A DNA stretch of 64,000 bases from Hippasteria phrygiana (taxonomy: Eukaryota > Echinodermata > Asteroidea > Valvatida > Goniasteridae): positions 62,001-126,000 of the forward strand of contig JAZGUH010000084.1 in NCBI GenBank assembly GCA_037893225.1, in the 5' to 3' direction. Numbering within the stretch: the stretch's first letter is position 1; every line of letters starts with the position of its first letter. Shown here piece after piece: positions 1 to 13,100 of this stretch. The position numbers and the translations under genes were made by a program. The notes beneath the pieces are model-generated. The model made no database searches and was not told the DNA's origin. It saw only the letters and a program-made list of their open reading frames with translations.

Positions 1-315
1 GCGACACATATCGCCAGTGCTGCGCGCCGTGCCACAGTACATCAAAATGGATCAACAGAACGTACTTCAACCAGATGCGACTGGAAATACGACTGATGAA
101 CACGGTCCGCCATTTTGTGGAGTCAAAAATTTGGTTCTACAAAATGGCGGACCGTTATTTGTCACGAAATTAAACAAAAACCACGCAATTTAAAGGGATA
201 GTAATGTGAATCTTTATATTCTACTTTTAAAAAAGCTTCTCAACCATATCCATTTCAGTTTTATAGCCAAAATCGCAAAATCCAAAGCAATGTGTCCCTT
301 TAAGTCTTAAGGGCA

Positions 316-353
316 GTTTTCCAACGTTTTCCAGCTGGAAATCGTTGGAAAAC
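316..353. repeat. perfect hairpin with palindromic loop
   Basis: GTTTTCCAACG and its exact reverse complement CGTTGGAAAAC face each other across a loop that is itself self-complementary (TTTCCAGCTGGAAA). It sits 13 bp to the right of the TTAA MITE and is repeated in every unit (for example about 5380-5417). Function unknown. Confidence 0.7.
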
Positions 354-1022
354 GATATCAATTTTTACTTTTCTTGACAACGACAGCACAACTAGTGCCG
401 TAATTTCACAGGATGATTGATACCATTAACTTACAATCGAGTAAGGTATTTCGTAATAATTCAGTAAAAACAAATTGGACGATTACCAATCGTGTACACT
501 ACTTTTAAATATAATAATAAATGGAGAAATGTCAGAAAAAACATTACTTGTTTTTTTTTCCGGAAACCCTTAGAGTTAATCAATCAAATATGCATTCTGG
601 TATTATGCCTTTTTAAACAAAAAAGTTATGTGATGTTGACCAAGCTTTCAGGTGCCGCGATTCACCGGGGCCCCATACTCCGGCTTACCGGCTCCCATGT
701 AGGACTCTTAAGGGCTCGGATTCCGGTCCATCACAGATCAGACCCCGGTCCATCACACCTCCTTCCCCACTCATCCATATAACCCGAAGGTCTAGCACCG
801 TAAAAGGGAGGAACATGGCTGCACCCTAAGCAATGACTGCCGAGCCAGCCAAACGTGCCATGAGCCTGTACGAAAATGCTTACCTGGACTTCACGAGCGG
901 TCCCAACTGCACTGCTAATCGACCGCACGCCACAGTACAGTTGGTATTTGGGGACGGTAAACGAATACTCTTATAAATAATGACAATCACATTTCTGGAA
1001 AAGAAAAAAGGAAATACTGAAA

Positions 1023-1101
1023 AGCTGGGAATCGAACCCTCAGTTTAAGAGCCGATAAACGACTCGATGAACGACTCGCTTAACCACTCGACCACTAAGC
1101 T
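1023..1101 (-). tRNA. tRNA-like sequence 1 (probably a pseudo-tRNA); also in units 2-4
   Basis: Read on the minus strand there is a box A-like TGGTCGAGTGG and a perfect box B GGTTCGATTCC in a paired T arm ending CCCAGCT, with class II (Ser/Leu-like) spacing. The anticodon region contains an internal near-duplication (CGAGTCGTT twice) and no regular anticodon loop. The acceptor stem pairs only through its palindromic AGCT ends. It is therefore a tRNA-derived sequence with intact pol III promoter boxes rather than a convincing functional tRNA. Copies lie at 6088-6166, 11153-11235 and 16222-16304; the last two have an extra GCTA near the 5' end. Confidence 0.45.
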
Positions 1102-1265
1102 GTTACTGCCTGAGAGAATTTTTAAACCTATTGAAACAGAGAAGAAACCACACGGCGGCAGTACAATACCCGAACATGGTTGAATGAATACCATTATCCC
1201 TTGCGTACGGATGACGCCATATGGCGTCAAAAAAATGCCACCAGGCCGGATGGCGTGATTTTTTC

Positions 1266-1621
1266 CCAAGGAAAGTTAGGGCAATTATCATAAATGGGCG
1301 CTGCACTTGACTTTGTGAGCTGAGACAGGTTCCCAGACTTGTTTTCCCTTGAAATAAAATCCTCCACACCACAATTAGTACAAGAAAAAGAAATATAAAT
1401 CGGGCAAAGGATTCGAACCCAGGCCTCTGTAGTCCAAAGCCTTATGCTCTACCAATATAGCCACAACAGTAGCTGGACCAAATTTTTCTTCTCAACCTTA
1501 TATTGTTGTCTGAATGATGCGTGCGATGCTTATTATAAAAAATAACTTAATCATGAATATGCATGATGGTAATGCCGGTCTAGATACGCCCATTTATGAT
1601 AACTGCCCTTACCTTCCTTGG
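1266..1621. repeat. inverted repeat enclosing tRNA-like sequence 2
   Basis: Arms of about 35 bp, 'ccaaggaaagttagggcaat' and onward on the left and its near reverse complement ending 'taccttccttgg' on the right, flank 1301-1586. Short GGCCGGATG(G/A)CG-type motifs lie outside both arms. The structure is that of a small foldback or MITE carrying the tRNA-like piece. It is present in all four units. Confidence 0.6.
1402..1470 (-). tRNA. tRNA-like sequence 2 (probably a pseudo-tRNA); also in units 2-4
   Basis: The minus strand shows box A TGGCTATATTGG and box B GGTTCGAATCC with a plausible D arm and T arm. The 3' acceptor half TTTGCCC has no partner at the 5' end, and the anticodon stem needs an 8-nt loop, so the cloverleaf is broken. 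It lies between the arms of an inverted repeat (1266-1300 / 1587-1621). Copies are at 6467-6535, 11536-11604 and 16605-16673. Confidence 0.45.
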
Positions 1622-1829
1622 AAACAAAATTATGCGGCCGGATGACGCCATTGGCCGCCGTTTGTGCAGTTTCAATCCATTGTTGGATTATTGTTTATGT
1701 CATGCTTGACTGCAAAAACACATTGTAGCGGTTCGATTTGGCTGCCAGAACCGCTGCAACACCCCGACGTCTCCCGTAAAATACCGTGCCCAAGGGGTTA
1801 AGAATCATGGCTTTATAACTGTAAATTTG

Positions 1830-1985
1830 AAAAATGAGGGAAACTAGTGCGCATGCGTTAATTCTGTATGAAAATGGGGAACATTTTCTCTTCACGCACG
1901 CGCACATACGAAGAAGAGCATGAAGTTGCACAATAGTCTGGTAGCTATCTATACTGGCGAAGGGGCGCCGTTCGCGATCGAAGCT
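1830..1985. repeat. 155-bp direct repeat, left copy
   Basis: This block ('gaaaaatgagggaaactagt' to 'cgcgatcgaagct') recurs in the same orientation at 4188-4351 with small differences, about 2.36 kb away inside the same unit. It could be the pair of short terminal repeats of an LTR-type (TRIM-like) element or an old internal duplication. I see no TG...CA ends, primer-binding site or target duplication, so the first reading is not supported. Confidence 0.7.
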
Positions 1986-4187
1986 GCTATGCTTTGCCGG
2001 CTATGCGGTAGCGGCTGCAGTGTCAAGTTCACTGCTCGTGTTCGCATGCGACGTCTTCCAACTGTGACGATCGACGCGAGGGAGATACGACGGGGAATTG
2101 TACCCCCTCATAGTAATGCATGGGTAGCGAGGCTGCACTGTCTTCGTGTAATGTGCTTGTTTGGTGTTTGTTTTTTGATGTTCAAATTTAGTCAGGGGTA
2201 GGGGGGCTCGAAGCCTCACGTGCCTAGGTATAGCGTGGCTATCCTACCCCGGGGACTTTAGATGTCCACAAAACTTAAAAATGGCGGACGTGTCTGTGTG
2301 GCGCGAAATTTAAATGTTGCCCCTCATCAACGGCTGATCCTTGATCACTAACTTTACCTTTTAGGACACAGGTAAGCAATATCATTAAATCGCGAGGTGT
2401 ATTGGAATACTCCCTTCTAGATATCGGTAACGGCCGATTTATCCACAGATTCAGATTCAGTTTCTGATGACATATCATGGGATAAACTTTCGCAACAAAC
2501 CCCAATGGATGCTCAAGATCATACAAATCATGACGATCATCCACGATCAACCTTTGACGTAGTATATAGCCAGGCACAAAGTAATACGCAGTTTCAAACT
2601 CAAAAACGAAAACGACCAAAGTCCAGCCTTAATTACAGTGACGTCTACACAGATTCAGAAGGAGACACTCCTAATGAACATCCAACAAAATCCCACAGGC
2701 GGGGTATCCGTAAAAGGGTCTATGTATTATGTGTACATTCATCTGGATGTATCTTGTTCGTATCTTGCTTGTAAACTTAGGTCGATAAAAAGCTTCAGGC
2801 TTATTTTGACCCGTCACTTTAATAACAAAATTATCATGCTACTAAAAGAGGGGTAGTGGCTGCAGACAGTTCTTTAGCAGCGAAAAAAAAAATTAAAATC
2901 TAGAACTTAGAAGTACATTTTGTTTAAGCAGTTGATAGATAGAGCTGAAACAACTTTACTTGGTCGCTATTCCAATGGCACTTGTCAACAACTCGCTGTG
3001 TGAAACAACATTTCCGCACATCAAGTTTACATGTAATGTATAGTCAACATGTACAGTACATACATTACATGTACAGTATACATCCGATCCATGTACTCGG
3101 TATGTGAATTGTTCATGTCATAAAAAGTAATAAGCGAATAATTCGTGCAAAACAGGTGAAAATTAGGGTTGTTTGAATATTTATCGGGGTGTTTATTTCT
3201 TTGTTTCTTCGGTAGTCATCTTTATCATAGTGATGTGGGGATCTGTGCGCCAGTGGCTGTAAACACAGGGAAGGAGTTCAGGGGCCCGCCGATTTGTATT
3301 TCTTTTTTGTTTCGTAAATTTAAAAAGGGGAAATTGTACACAAAGTGATGTTTCACATTTCAAGCGGTGTTTAGGGCAGGGGTATCCCCCGTTGAGAAAA
3401 AGTTCAAGATGCAGTACTTGTTGACAAATTCAATAATCATCCCCACTTTTCGACACGGATTTACTCGCCACTGGTGAAATCTCATTTGTTTGGCGTATAT
3501 TATTTATTGGTAATACCTGTTATTATTGTGTTTATTATTTGATAGTGTTGAAATAACTCTTATGATGTAACTTTCCATAAATTCCTGCTGTCAAATGTAA
3601 CACAAGGTCGTGGACTCAATATCGGCATCAGTATAGCTGTTTTACTTTGATTTGCTCATCATTGCACGCACAGCCGATTTTAGTCGAAATTTATTTCGAT
3701 ACATAGGCCTACAACTTTATTTTTGTGTAGGAAGGGGCTGGTGCATTATTTATTTTACAATTATAAATACAGATTTACTTATTTACTTATTTTCGTTTAG
3801 TTCTGTCATGGTACATTTTGGCGTTTGGCGGGTGGGGTGTCACGGACTATGTTCGACTGTAGGCCTATCGTATATTTTTGGTGGCACAAACACATACAAA
3901 ATACTTGTACATGCAGTATGTATCATAACTACAGGATCATGCATGCAGCAGTCATTGCAATTGTAATCTGATCTGGCGCGCGCGCCCTGTGGGTCAGCGC
4001 GCGCGAGCCCTGTAGGTCAGCGCGCGGTCGTGGGGTATTATTTGCAGTTACTGGGTTCATATCTGCGTTCATCAGTTCGGGATTCAGTGTACAGCCGCAA
4101 GCCTGCTATGATCGTGACGACACAGCCCCTTTAATAGCCACGAACCGCCAGTAACAACGTATTGGGAATTTCGTAAAATCTCCCGCC

Positions 4188-4351
4188 GAAAAATGGGGAA
4201 AACTAGTGCGCATCCGCAATTCTGTATGAAAATGAGGAACATTTTCTCTTCACGCACGCGCATATACGAAGAAGAGCTGCCATGAAGTTGCACAATAGTC
4301 TGGTAGCTATCTATACTACTGGCCGAAGGGGCGCCGTTCGCGATCGAAGCT
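4188..4351. repeat. 155-bp direct repeat, right copy
   Basis: Partner of 1830-1985. It differs by small indels, for example GAAGAAGAGCTGCCATGAAG against GAAGAAGAGCATGAAG. Confidence 0.7.
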
Positions 4352-4672
4352 TCGTAGGATCGAATTTCCCTTCACAATAATAATATGCTAAATACCCAAT
4401 AAATAAAATAATAAAAACAAAATTGCGGGAACAGACATGGGTGCATATTCTGAGAAGTCGAAGCTTGCAAAATAAATGACCTTGAAGGTATTGTACATGA
4501 TCGGTCATTGTTACAATTTTCAAAAATGGGCGGATTTGGGGGTTAGTGTTTTACAGGAAATATCGTTCTACTAACCTGTTCAAAGTTTTGCGTTGTTGGA
4601 TGGCGAAAACAAGAGAGAAAAACGGCGCTCCTTTCCAGCCGTTTGGCGGATGATAGCCTTTTGTCAAGGCAC

Positions 4673-4757
4673 GCGTGGCTACCTGGACGCGTGACGCGCT
4701 CCGAATGGCAGCATGTCCGGGGCGCGCCACTGTTCGGGTAGCCACGCGCGCCTTGAC
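4673..4757. repeat. 85-bp foldback with CG-rich arms
   Basis: GTCAAGGCACGCGTGGCTACC at the left is nearly reverse-complementary to GGTAGCCACGCGCGCCTTGAC at the right. It lies directly against the TTAA of the MITE starting at 4762. Present in units 1-3; unit 4 is truncated before it. Confidence 0.6.
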
Positions 4758-4761
4758 TTAA

Positions 4762-5362
4762 AGGGACACATTGCCTTCAAATGTCATGACATTTTTCTGT
4801 TTGGAAATGTTCATTATCTTTTATAAGAGTTGTTCATGCAAAAAAACACGTATAATGTGTTGTAATTAGTGAGTAGTAATTACAAAACAAAAAATTGGCC
4901 GCTTACCCCTGACATCTGACCCGCGAAACATAGACTTATTTCCAGTACTAAATACCACCGTCTAAATAATGCGCAAAATACGCTGTAAGAGTCTTTAGGC
5001 TGGCGCCGCAGCCAGTGGCCTTGTGAACATATCAGATGATCGCCAGGTACAATTCTCTACCTCGCGACACATATCGCCAGTGCTGCGCGCCGTGCCACAG
5101 TACATCAAAATGGATCAACAGAACGTACTTCAACCAGATGCGACTGGAAATACGACTGATGAACACGGTCCGCCATTTTGTGGAGTCAAAAATTTGGTTC
5201 TACAAAATGGCGGACCGTTATTTGTCACGAAATTAAACAAAAAACACGCAATTTAAAGGGATAGTAATGTGAATCTTTATATTCTACTTTTAAAAAAGCT
5301 TCTCAACCATATCCATTTCAGTTTTATAGCCAAAATCGCAAAATCCAAAGCAATGTGTCCCT
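4762..5362. mobile_element. TTAA-flanked palindromic MITE (one per tandem unit)
   Basis: Inverted ends AGGGACACATTGC / GCAATGTGTCCCT are each bordered by TTAA (4758-4761 and 5363-5366), giving a 601-bp element with a TTAA target duplication as used by piggyBac-type transposases. Its middle holds a 16-bp perfect hairpin (CGGTCCGCCATTTTGT ... ACAAAATGGCGGACCG, about 5166-5220). No transposase is present, so it is non-autonomous. Equivalent copies are at 9827-10427 and 14896-15496, and a right half is at 1-299. It was probably in the unit before amplification. Confidence 0.75.
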
Positions 5363-8300
5363 TTAAGTCTTAAGGGCAGTTTTCCAACGTTTTCCAGCTG
5401 GAAATCGTTGGAAAACGATATCAATTTTACTTTTCTTGACAACGACAGCACAACTAGTGCCGTAATTTCACAGGATGATTGAGACTACCATTAACTTACA
5501 ATCGAGTAAGGTATTTCGTAATAATTCAGTAAAAACAAATTGGACGATTACCAATCGTGTACACTACTTTTAAATATAATAATAAATGGAGAAATGTCAG
5601 AAAAAACATTACTTGTTTTTTTTTCCGGAAACCCTTAGAGTTAATCAATCAAATATGCATTCTGGTATTATGCCTTTTTAAACAAAAAAGTTATGTGATG
5701 TTGACCAAGCTTTCAGGTGCCGCGATTCACCGGGGCCCCATACTCCGGCTTACCGGCTCCCATGTAGGACTCTTAAGGGCTCGGATTCCGGTCCATCACA
5801 GATCAGACCCCGGTCCATCACACCTCCTTCCCCACTCATCCATATAACCCGAAGGTCTAGCACCGTAAAAGGGAGGAACATGGCTGCACCCTAAGCAATG
5901 ACTGCCGAGCCAGCCAAACGTGCCATGAGCCTGTACGAAAATGCTTACCTGGACTTCACGAGCGGTCCCAACTGCACTGCTAATCGACCGCACGCCACAG
6001 TACAGTTGGTATTTGGGGACGGTAAACGAATACTCTTATAAATAATGACAATCACATTTCTGGAAAAGAAAAAAGGAAATACTGAAAAGCTGGGAATCGA
6101 ACCCTCAGTTTAAGAGCCGATAAACGACTCGATGAACGACTCGCTTAACCACTCGACCACTAAGCTGTTACTGCCTGAGAGAATTTTTAAACCTATTGAA
6201 ACAGAGAAGAAACCACACGGCGGCAGTACAATACCCGAACATGGTTGAATGAATACCATTATCCCTTGCGTACGGATGACGCCATATGGCGTCAAAAAAA
6301 TGCCACCAGGCCGGATGGCGTGATTTTTTCCCAAGGAAAGTTAGGGCAATTATCATAAATGGGCGCTGCACTTGACTTTGTGAGCTGAGACAGGTTCCCA
6401 GACTTGTTTTCCCTTGAAATAAAATCCTCCACACCACAATTAGTACAAGAAAAAGAAATATAAATCGGGCAAAGGATTCGAACCCAGGCCTCTGTAGTCC
6501 AAAGCCTTATGCTCTACCAATATAGCCACAACAGTAGCTGGACCAAATTTTTCTTCTCAACCTTATATTGTTGTCTGAATGATGCGTGCGATGCTTATTA
6601 TAAAAAATAACTTAATCATGAATATGCATGATGGTAATGCCGGTCTAGATACGCCCATTTATGATAACTGCCCTTACCTTCCTTGGAAACAAAATTATGC
6701 GGCCGGATGACGCCATTGGCCGCCGTTTGTGCAGTTTCAATCCATTGTTGGATTATTGTTTATGTCATGCTTGACTGCAAAAACACATTGTAGCGGTTCG
6801 ATTTGGCTGCCAGAACCGCTGCAACACCCCGACGTCTCCCGTAAAATACCGTGCCCAAGGGGTTAAGAATCATGGCTTTATAACTGTAAATTTGAAAAAT
6901 GAGGGAAACTAGTGCGCATGCGTTAATTCTGTATGAAAATGGAGAACATTTTCTCTTCACGCACGCGCACATACGAAGAAGAGCATGAAGTTGCACAATA
7001 GTCTGGTAGCTATCTATACTGGCGAAGGGGCGCCGTTCGCGATCGAAGCTGCTATGCTTTGCCGGCTATGCGGTAGCGGCTGCAGTGTCAAGTTCACTGC
7101 TCGTGTTCGCATGCGACGTCTTCCAACTGTGACGATCGACGCGAGGGAGATACGACGGGGAATTGTACCCCCTCATAGTAATGCATGGGTAGCGAGGCTG
7201 CACTGTCTTCGTGTAATGTGCTTGTTTGGTGTTTGTTTTTTGATGTTCAAATTTAGTCAGGGGTAGGGGGGCTCGAAGCCTCACGTGCCTAGGTATAGCG
7301 TGGCTATCCTACCCCGGGGACTTTAGATGTCCACAAAACTTAAAAATGGCGGACGTGTCTGTGTGGCGCGAAATTTAAATGTTGCCCCTCATCAACGGCT
7401 GATCCTTGATCACTAACTTTACCTTTTAGGACACAGGTAAGCAATATCATTAAATCGCGAGGTGTATTGGAATACTCCCTTCTAGATATCGGTAACGGCC
7501 GATTTATCCACAGATTCAGATTCAGTTTCTGATGACATATCATGGGATAAACTTTCGCAACAAACCCCAATGGATGCTCAAGATCATACAAATCATGACG
7601 ATCATCCACGATCAACCTTTGACGTAGTATATAGCCAGGCACAAAGTAATACGCAGTTTCAAACTCAAAAACGAAAACGACCAAAGTCCAGCCTTAATTA
7701 CAGTGACGTCTACACAGATTCAGAAGGAGACACTCCTAATGAACATCCAACAAAATCCCACAGGCGGGGTATCCGTAAAAGGGTCTATGTATTATGTGTA
7801 CATTCATCTGGATGTATCTTGTTCGTATCTTGCTTATAAACTTAGGTCGATAAAAAGCTTCAGGCTTATTTTGACCCGTCACTTTAATAACAAAATTATC
7901 ATGCTACTAAAAGAGGGGTAGTGGCTGCAGACAGTTCTTTAGCAGCGAAAAAAAAAATTAAAATCTAGAACTTAGAAGTACATTTTGTTTAAGCAGTTGA
8001 TAGATAGAGCTGAAACAACTTTACTTGGTCGCTATTCCAATGGCACTTGTCAACAACTCGCTGTGTGAAACAACATTTCCGCACATCAAGTTTACATGTA
8101 ATGTATAGTCAACATGTACAGTACATACATTACATGTACAGTATACATCCGATCCATGTACTCGGTATGTGAATTGTTCATGTCATAAAAAGTAATAAGC
8201 GAATAATTCGTGCAAAACAGGTGAAAATTAGGGTTGTTTGAATATTTATCGGGGTGTTTATTTCTTTGTTTCTTCGGTAGTCATCTTTATCATAGTGATG

Positions 8301-10128
8301 TGGGGATCTGTGCGCCAGTGGCTGTAAACACAGGGAAGGAGTTCAGGGGCCCGCCGATTTGTATTTCTTTTTTGTTTCGTAAATTTAAAAAGGGGAAATT
8401 GTACACAAAGTGATGTTTCACATTTTAAGCGGTGTTTAGGGCAGGGGTATCCCCCGTTGAGAAAAAGTTCAAGATGCAGTACTTGTTGACAAATTCAATA
8501 ATCATCCCCACTTTTCGACACGGATTTACTCGCCACTGGTGAAATCTCATTTGTTTGGCGTATATTATTTATTGGTAATACCTGTTATTATTGTGTTTAT
8601 TATTTGATAGTGTTGAAATAACTCTTATGATGTAACTTTCCATAAATTCCTGCTGTCAAATGTAACACAAGGTCGTGGACTCAATATCGGCATCAGTATA
8701 GCTGTTTTACTTTGATTTGCTCATCATTGCACGCACAGCCGATTTTAGTCGAAATTTATTTCGATACATAGGCCTACAACTTTATTTTTGTGTAGGAAGG
8801 GGCTGGTGCATTATTTATTTTACAATTATAAATACAGATTTACTTATTTACTTATTTTCGTTTAGTTCTGTCATGGTACATTTTGGCGTTTGGCGGGTGG
8901 GGTGTCACGGACTATGTTCGACTGTAGGCCTATCGTATATTTTTGGTGGCACAAACACATACAAAATACTTGTACATGCAGTATGTATCATAACTACAGG
9001 ATCATGCATGCAGCAGTCATTGCAATTGTAATCTGATCTGGCGCGCGCGCCCTGTGGGTCAGCGCGCGCGAGCCCTGTAGGTCAGCGCGCGGTCGTGGGG
9101 TATTATTTGCAGTTACTGGGTTCATATCTGCGTTCATCAGTTCGGGATTCAGTGTACAGCCGCAAGCCTGCTATGATCGTGACGACACAGCCCCTTTAAT
9201 AGCCACGAACCGCCAGTAACAACGTATTGGGAATTTCGTAAAATCTCCCGCCGAAAAATGGGGAAAACTAGTGCGCATCCGCAATTCTGTATGAAAATGA
9301 GGAACATTTTCTCTTCACGCACGCGCATATACGAAGAAGAGCTGCCATGAAGTTGCACAATAGTCTGGTAGCTATCTATACTACTGGCCGAAGGGGCGCC
9401 GTTCGCGATCGAAGCTTCGTAGGATCGAATTTCCCTTCACAATAATAATATACTAAATACCCAATAAATAAAATAATAAAAACAAAATTGCGGGAACAGA
9501 CATGGGTGCATATTCTGAGAAGTCGAAGCTTGCAAAATAAATGACCTTGAAGGTATTGTACATGATCGGTCATTGTTACAATTTTCAAAAATGGGCGGAT
9601 TTGGGGGTTAGTGTTTTACAGGAAATATCGTTCTACTAACCTGTTCAAAGTTTTGCGTTGTTGGATGGCGAAAACAAGAGAGAAAAACGGCGCTCCTTTC
9701 CAGCCGTTTGGCGGATGATAGCCTTTTGTCAAGGCACGCGTGGCTACCTGGACGCGTGACGCGCTCCGAATGGCAGCATGTCCGGGGCGCGCCACTGTTC
9801 GGGTAGCCACGCGCGCCTTGACTTAAAGGGACACATTGCCTTCAAATGTCATGAAATTTTTCTGTTTGGAAATGTTCATTATCTTTTATAAGAGTTGTTC
9901 ATGCAAAAAAACACGTATAATGTGTTGTAATTAGTGAGTAGTAATTACAAAACAAAAAATTGGCCGCTTACCCCTGACATCTGACCCGCGAAACATAGAC
10001 TTATTTCCAGTACTAAATACCACCGTCTAAATAATGCGCAAAATACGCTGTAAGAGTCTTTAGGCTGGCGCCGCAGCCAGTGGCCTTGTGAACATATCAG
10101 ATGATCGCCAGGTACAATTCTCTACCTC
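5064..10128. repeat. 5.07-kb tandem unit, copy 2
   Basis: This copy is near-identical to copy 1; differences are single bases and short indels. It shares the same contents at +5065. Copy-specific bases include T instead of C in the 'cattttaagcgg' stretch near 8423. Confidence 0.95.
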
Positions 10129-13100
10129 GCGACACATATCGCCAGTGCTGCGCGCCGTGCCACAGTACATCAAAATGGATCAACAGAACGTACTTCAACC
10201 AGATGCGACTGGAAATACGACTGATGAACACGGTCCGCCATTTTGTGGAGTCAAAAATTTGGTTCTACAAAATGGCGGACCGTTATTTGTCACGAAATTA
10301 AACAAAAAACACGCAATTTAAAGGGATAGTAATGTGAATCTTTATATTCTACTTTTAAAAAAGCTTCTCAACCATATCCATTTCAGTTTTATAGCCAAAA
10401 TCGCAAAATCCAAAGCAATGTGTCCCTTTAAGTCTTAAGGGCAGTTTTCCAACGTTTTCCAGCTGGAAATCGTTGGAAAACGATATCAATTTTACTTTTC
10501 TTGACAACGACAGCACAACTAGTGCCGTAATTTCACAGGATGATTGAGACTACCATTAACTTACAATCGAGTAAGGTATTTCGTAATAATTCAGTAAAAA
10601 CAAATTGGACGATTACCAATCGTGTACACTACTTTTAAATATAATAATAAATGGAGAAATGTCAGAAAAAACATTACTTGTTTTTTTTTCCGGAAACCCT
10701 TAGAGTTAATCAATCAAATATGCATTCTGGTATTATGCCTTTTTAAACAAAAAAGTTATGTGATGTTGACCAAGCTTTCAGGTGCCGCGATTCACCGGGG
10801 CCCCATACTCCGGCTTACCGGCTCCCATGTAGGACTCTTAAGGGCTCGGATTCCGGTCCATCACAGATCAGACCCCGGTCCATCACACCTCCTTCCCCAC
10901 TCATCCATATAACCCGAAGGTCTAGCACCGTAAAAGGGAGGAACATGGCTGCACCCTAAGCAATGACTGCCGAGCCAGCCAAACGTGCCATGAGCCTGTA
11001 CGAAAATGCTTACCTGGACTTCACGAGCGGTCCCAACTGCACTGCTAATCGACCGCACGCCACAGTACAGTTGGTATTTGGGGACGGTAAACGAATACTC
11101 TTATAAATAATGACAATCACATTTCTGGAAAAGAAAAAAGGAAATACTGAAAAGCTGGGAATCGAACCCTCAGTTTAAGAGCCGATAAACGACTCGATGA
11201 ACGACTCGCTTAACCACTCGACCACTAGCTAAGCTGTTACTGCCTGAGAGAATTTTTAAACCTATTGAAACAGAGAAGAAACCACACGGCGGCAGTACAA
11301 TACCCGAACATGGTTGAATGAATACCATTATCCCTTGCGTACGGATGACGCCATATGGCGTCAAAAAAATGCCACCAGGCCGGATGGCGTGATTTTTTCC
11401 CAAGGAAAGTTAGGGCAATTATCATAAATGGGCGCTGCACTTGACTTTGTGAGCTGAGACAGGTTCCCAGACTTGTTTTCCCTTGAAATAAAATCCTCCA
11501 CACCACAATTAGTACAAGAAAAAGAAATATAAATCGGGCAAAGGATTCGAACCCAGGCCTCTGTAGTCCAAAGCCTTATGCTCTACCAATATAGCCACAA
11601 CAGTAGCTGGACCAAATTTTTCTTCTCAACCTTATATTGTTGTCTGAATGATGCGTGCGATGCTTATTATAAAAAATAACTTAATCATGAATATGCATGA
11701 TGGTAATGCCGGTCTAGATACGCCCATTTATGATAACTGCCCTTACCTTCCTTGGAAACAAAATTATGCGGCCGGATGACGCCATTGGCCGCCGTTTGTG
11801 CAGTTTCAATCCATTGTTGGATTATTGTTTATGTCATGCTTGACTGCAAAAACACATTGTAGCGGTTCGATTTGGCTGCCAGAACCGCTGCAACACCCCG
11901 ACGTCTCCCGTAAAATACCGTGCCCAAGGGGTTAAGAATCATGGCTTTATAACTGTAAATTTGAAAAATGAGGGAAACTAGTGCGCATGCGTTAATTCTG
12001 TATGAAAATGGAGAACATTTTCTCTTCACGCACGCGCACATACGAAGAAGAGCATGAAGTTGCACAATAGTCTGGTAGCTATCTATACTGGCGAAGGGGC
12101 GCCGTTCGCGATCGAAGCTGCTATGCTTTGCCGGCTATGCGGTAGCGGCTGCAGTGTCAAGTTCACTGCTCGTGTTCGCATGCGACGTCTTCCAACTGTG
12201 ACGATCGACGCGAGGGAGATACGACGGGGAATTGTACCCCCTCATAGTAATGCATGGGTAGCGAGGCTGCACTGTCTTCGTGTAATGTGCTTGTTTGGTG
12301 TTTGTTTTTTGATGTTCAAATTTAGTCAGGGGTAGGGGGGCTCGAAGCCTCACGTGCCTAGGTATAGCGTGGCTATCCTACCCCGGGGACTTTAGATGTC
12401 CACAAAACTTAAAAATGGCGGACGTGTCTGTGTGGCGCGAAATTTAAATGTTGCCCCTCATCAACGGCTGATCCTTGATCACTAACTTTACCTTTTAGGA
12501 CACAGGTAAGCAATATCATTAAATCGCGAGGTGTATTGGAATACTCCCTTCTAGATATCGGTAACGGCCGATTTATCCACAGATTCAGATTCAGTTTCTG
12601 ATGACATATCATGGGATAAACTTTCGCAACAAACCCCAATGGATGCTCAAGATCATACAAATCATGACGATCATCCACGATCAACCTTTGACGTAGTATA
12701 TAGCCAGGCACAAAGTAATACGCAGTTTCAAACTCAAAAACGAAAACGACCAAAGTCCAGCCTTAATTACAGTGACGTCTACACAGATTCAGAAGGAGAC
12801 ACTCCTAATGAACATCCAACAAAATCCCACAGGCGGGGTATCCGTAAAAGGGTCTATGTATTATGTGTACATTCATCTGGATGTATCTTGTTCGTATCTT
12901 GCTTGTAAACTTAGGTCGATAAAAAGCTTCAGGCTTATTTTGACCCGTCACTTTAATAACAAAATTATCATGCTACTAAAAGAGGGGTAGTGGCTGCAGA
13001 CAGTTCTTTAGCAGCGAAAAAAAAAATTAAAATCTAGAACTTAGAAGTACATTTTGTTTAAGCAGTTGATAGATAGAGCTGAAACAACTTTACTTGGTCG

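Larger units (their letters stand above)
1..5063. repeat. 5.07-kb tandem unit, copy 1 (window starts inside the array)
   Basis: The first base of the window matches position 5064 and again 10129 and 15198, so this is one period of a large direct tandem repeat. The phase of the unit is arbitrary because the window opens inside the array. In order it holds: the right half of a TTAA MITE (to 299), a perfect hairpin (316-353), two minus-strand tRNA-like sequences (1023-1101, 1402-1470), a first 155-bp direct repeat (1830-1985), a small ORF (2430-2774), tacatgtac-rich DNA (about 3025-3085), a CG-rich patch (about 3975-4030), the second 155-bp direct repeat (4188-4351), a ~85-bp foldback (4673-4757) and the left half of the next MITE. 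No known protein family is recognised anywhere in the unit. Confidence 0.95.

Noticed and set aside
935..975. Possible U1 snRNA start (ATGCTTACCTGGA resembles ATACTTACCTGGC)
   Set aside because: The rest of U1 (stem-loops, Sm site) does not follow; a chance match.
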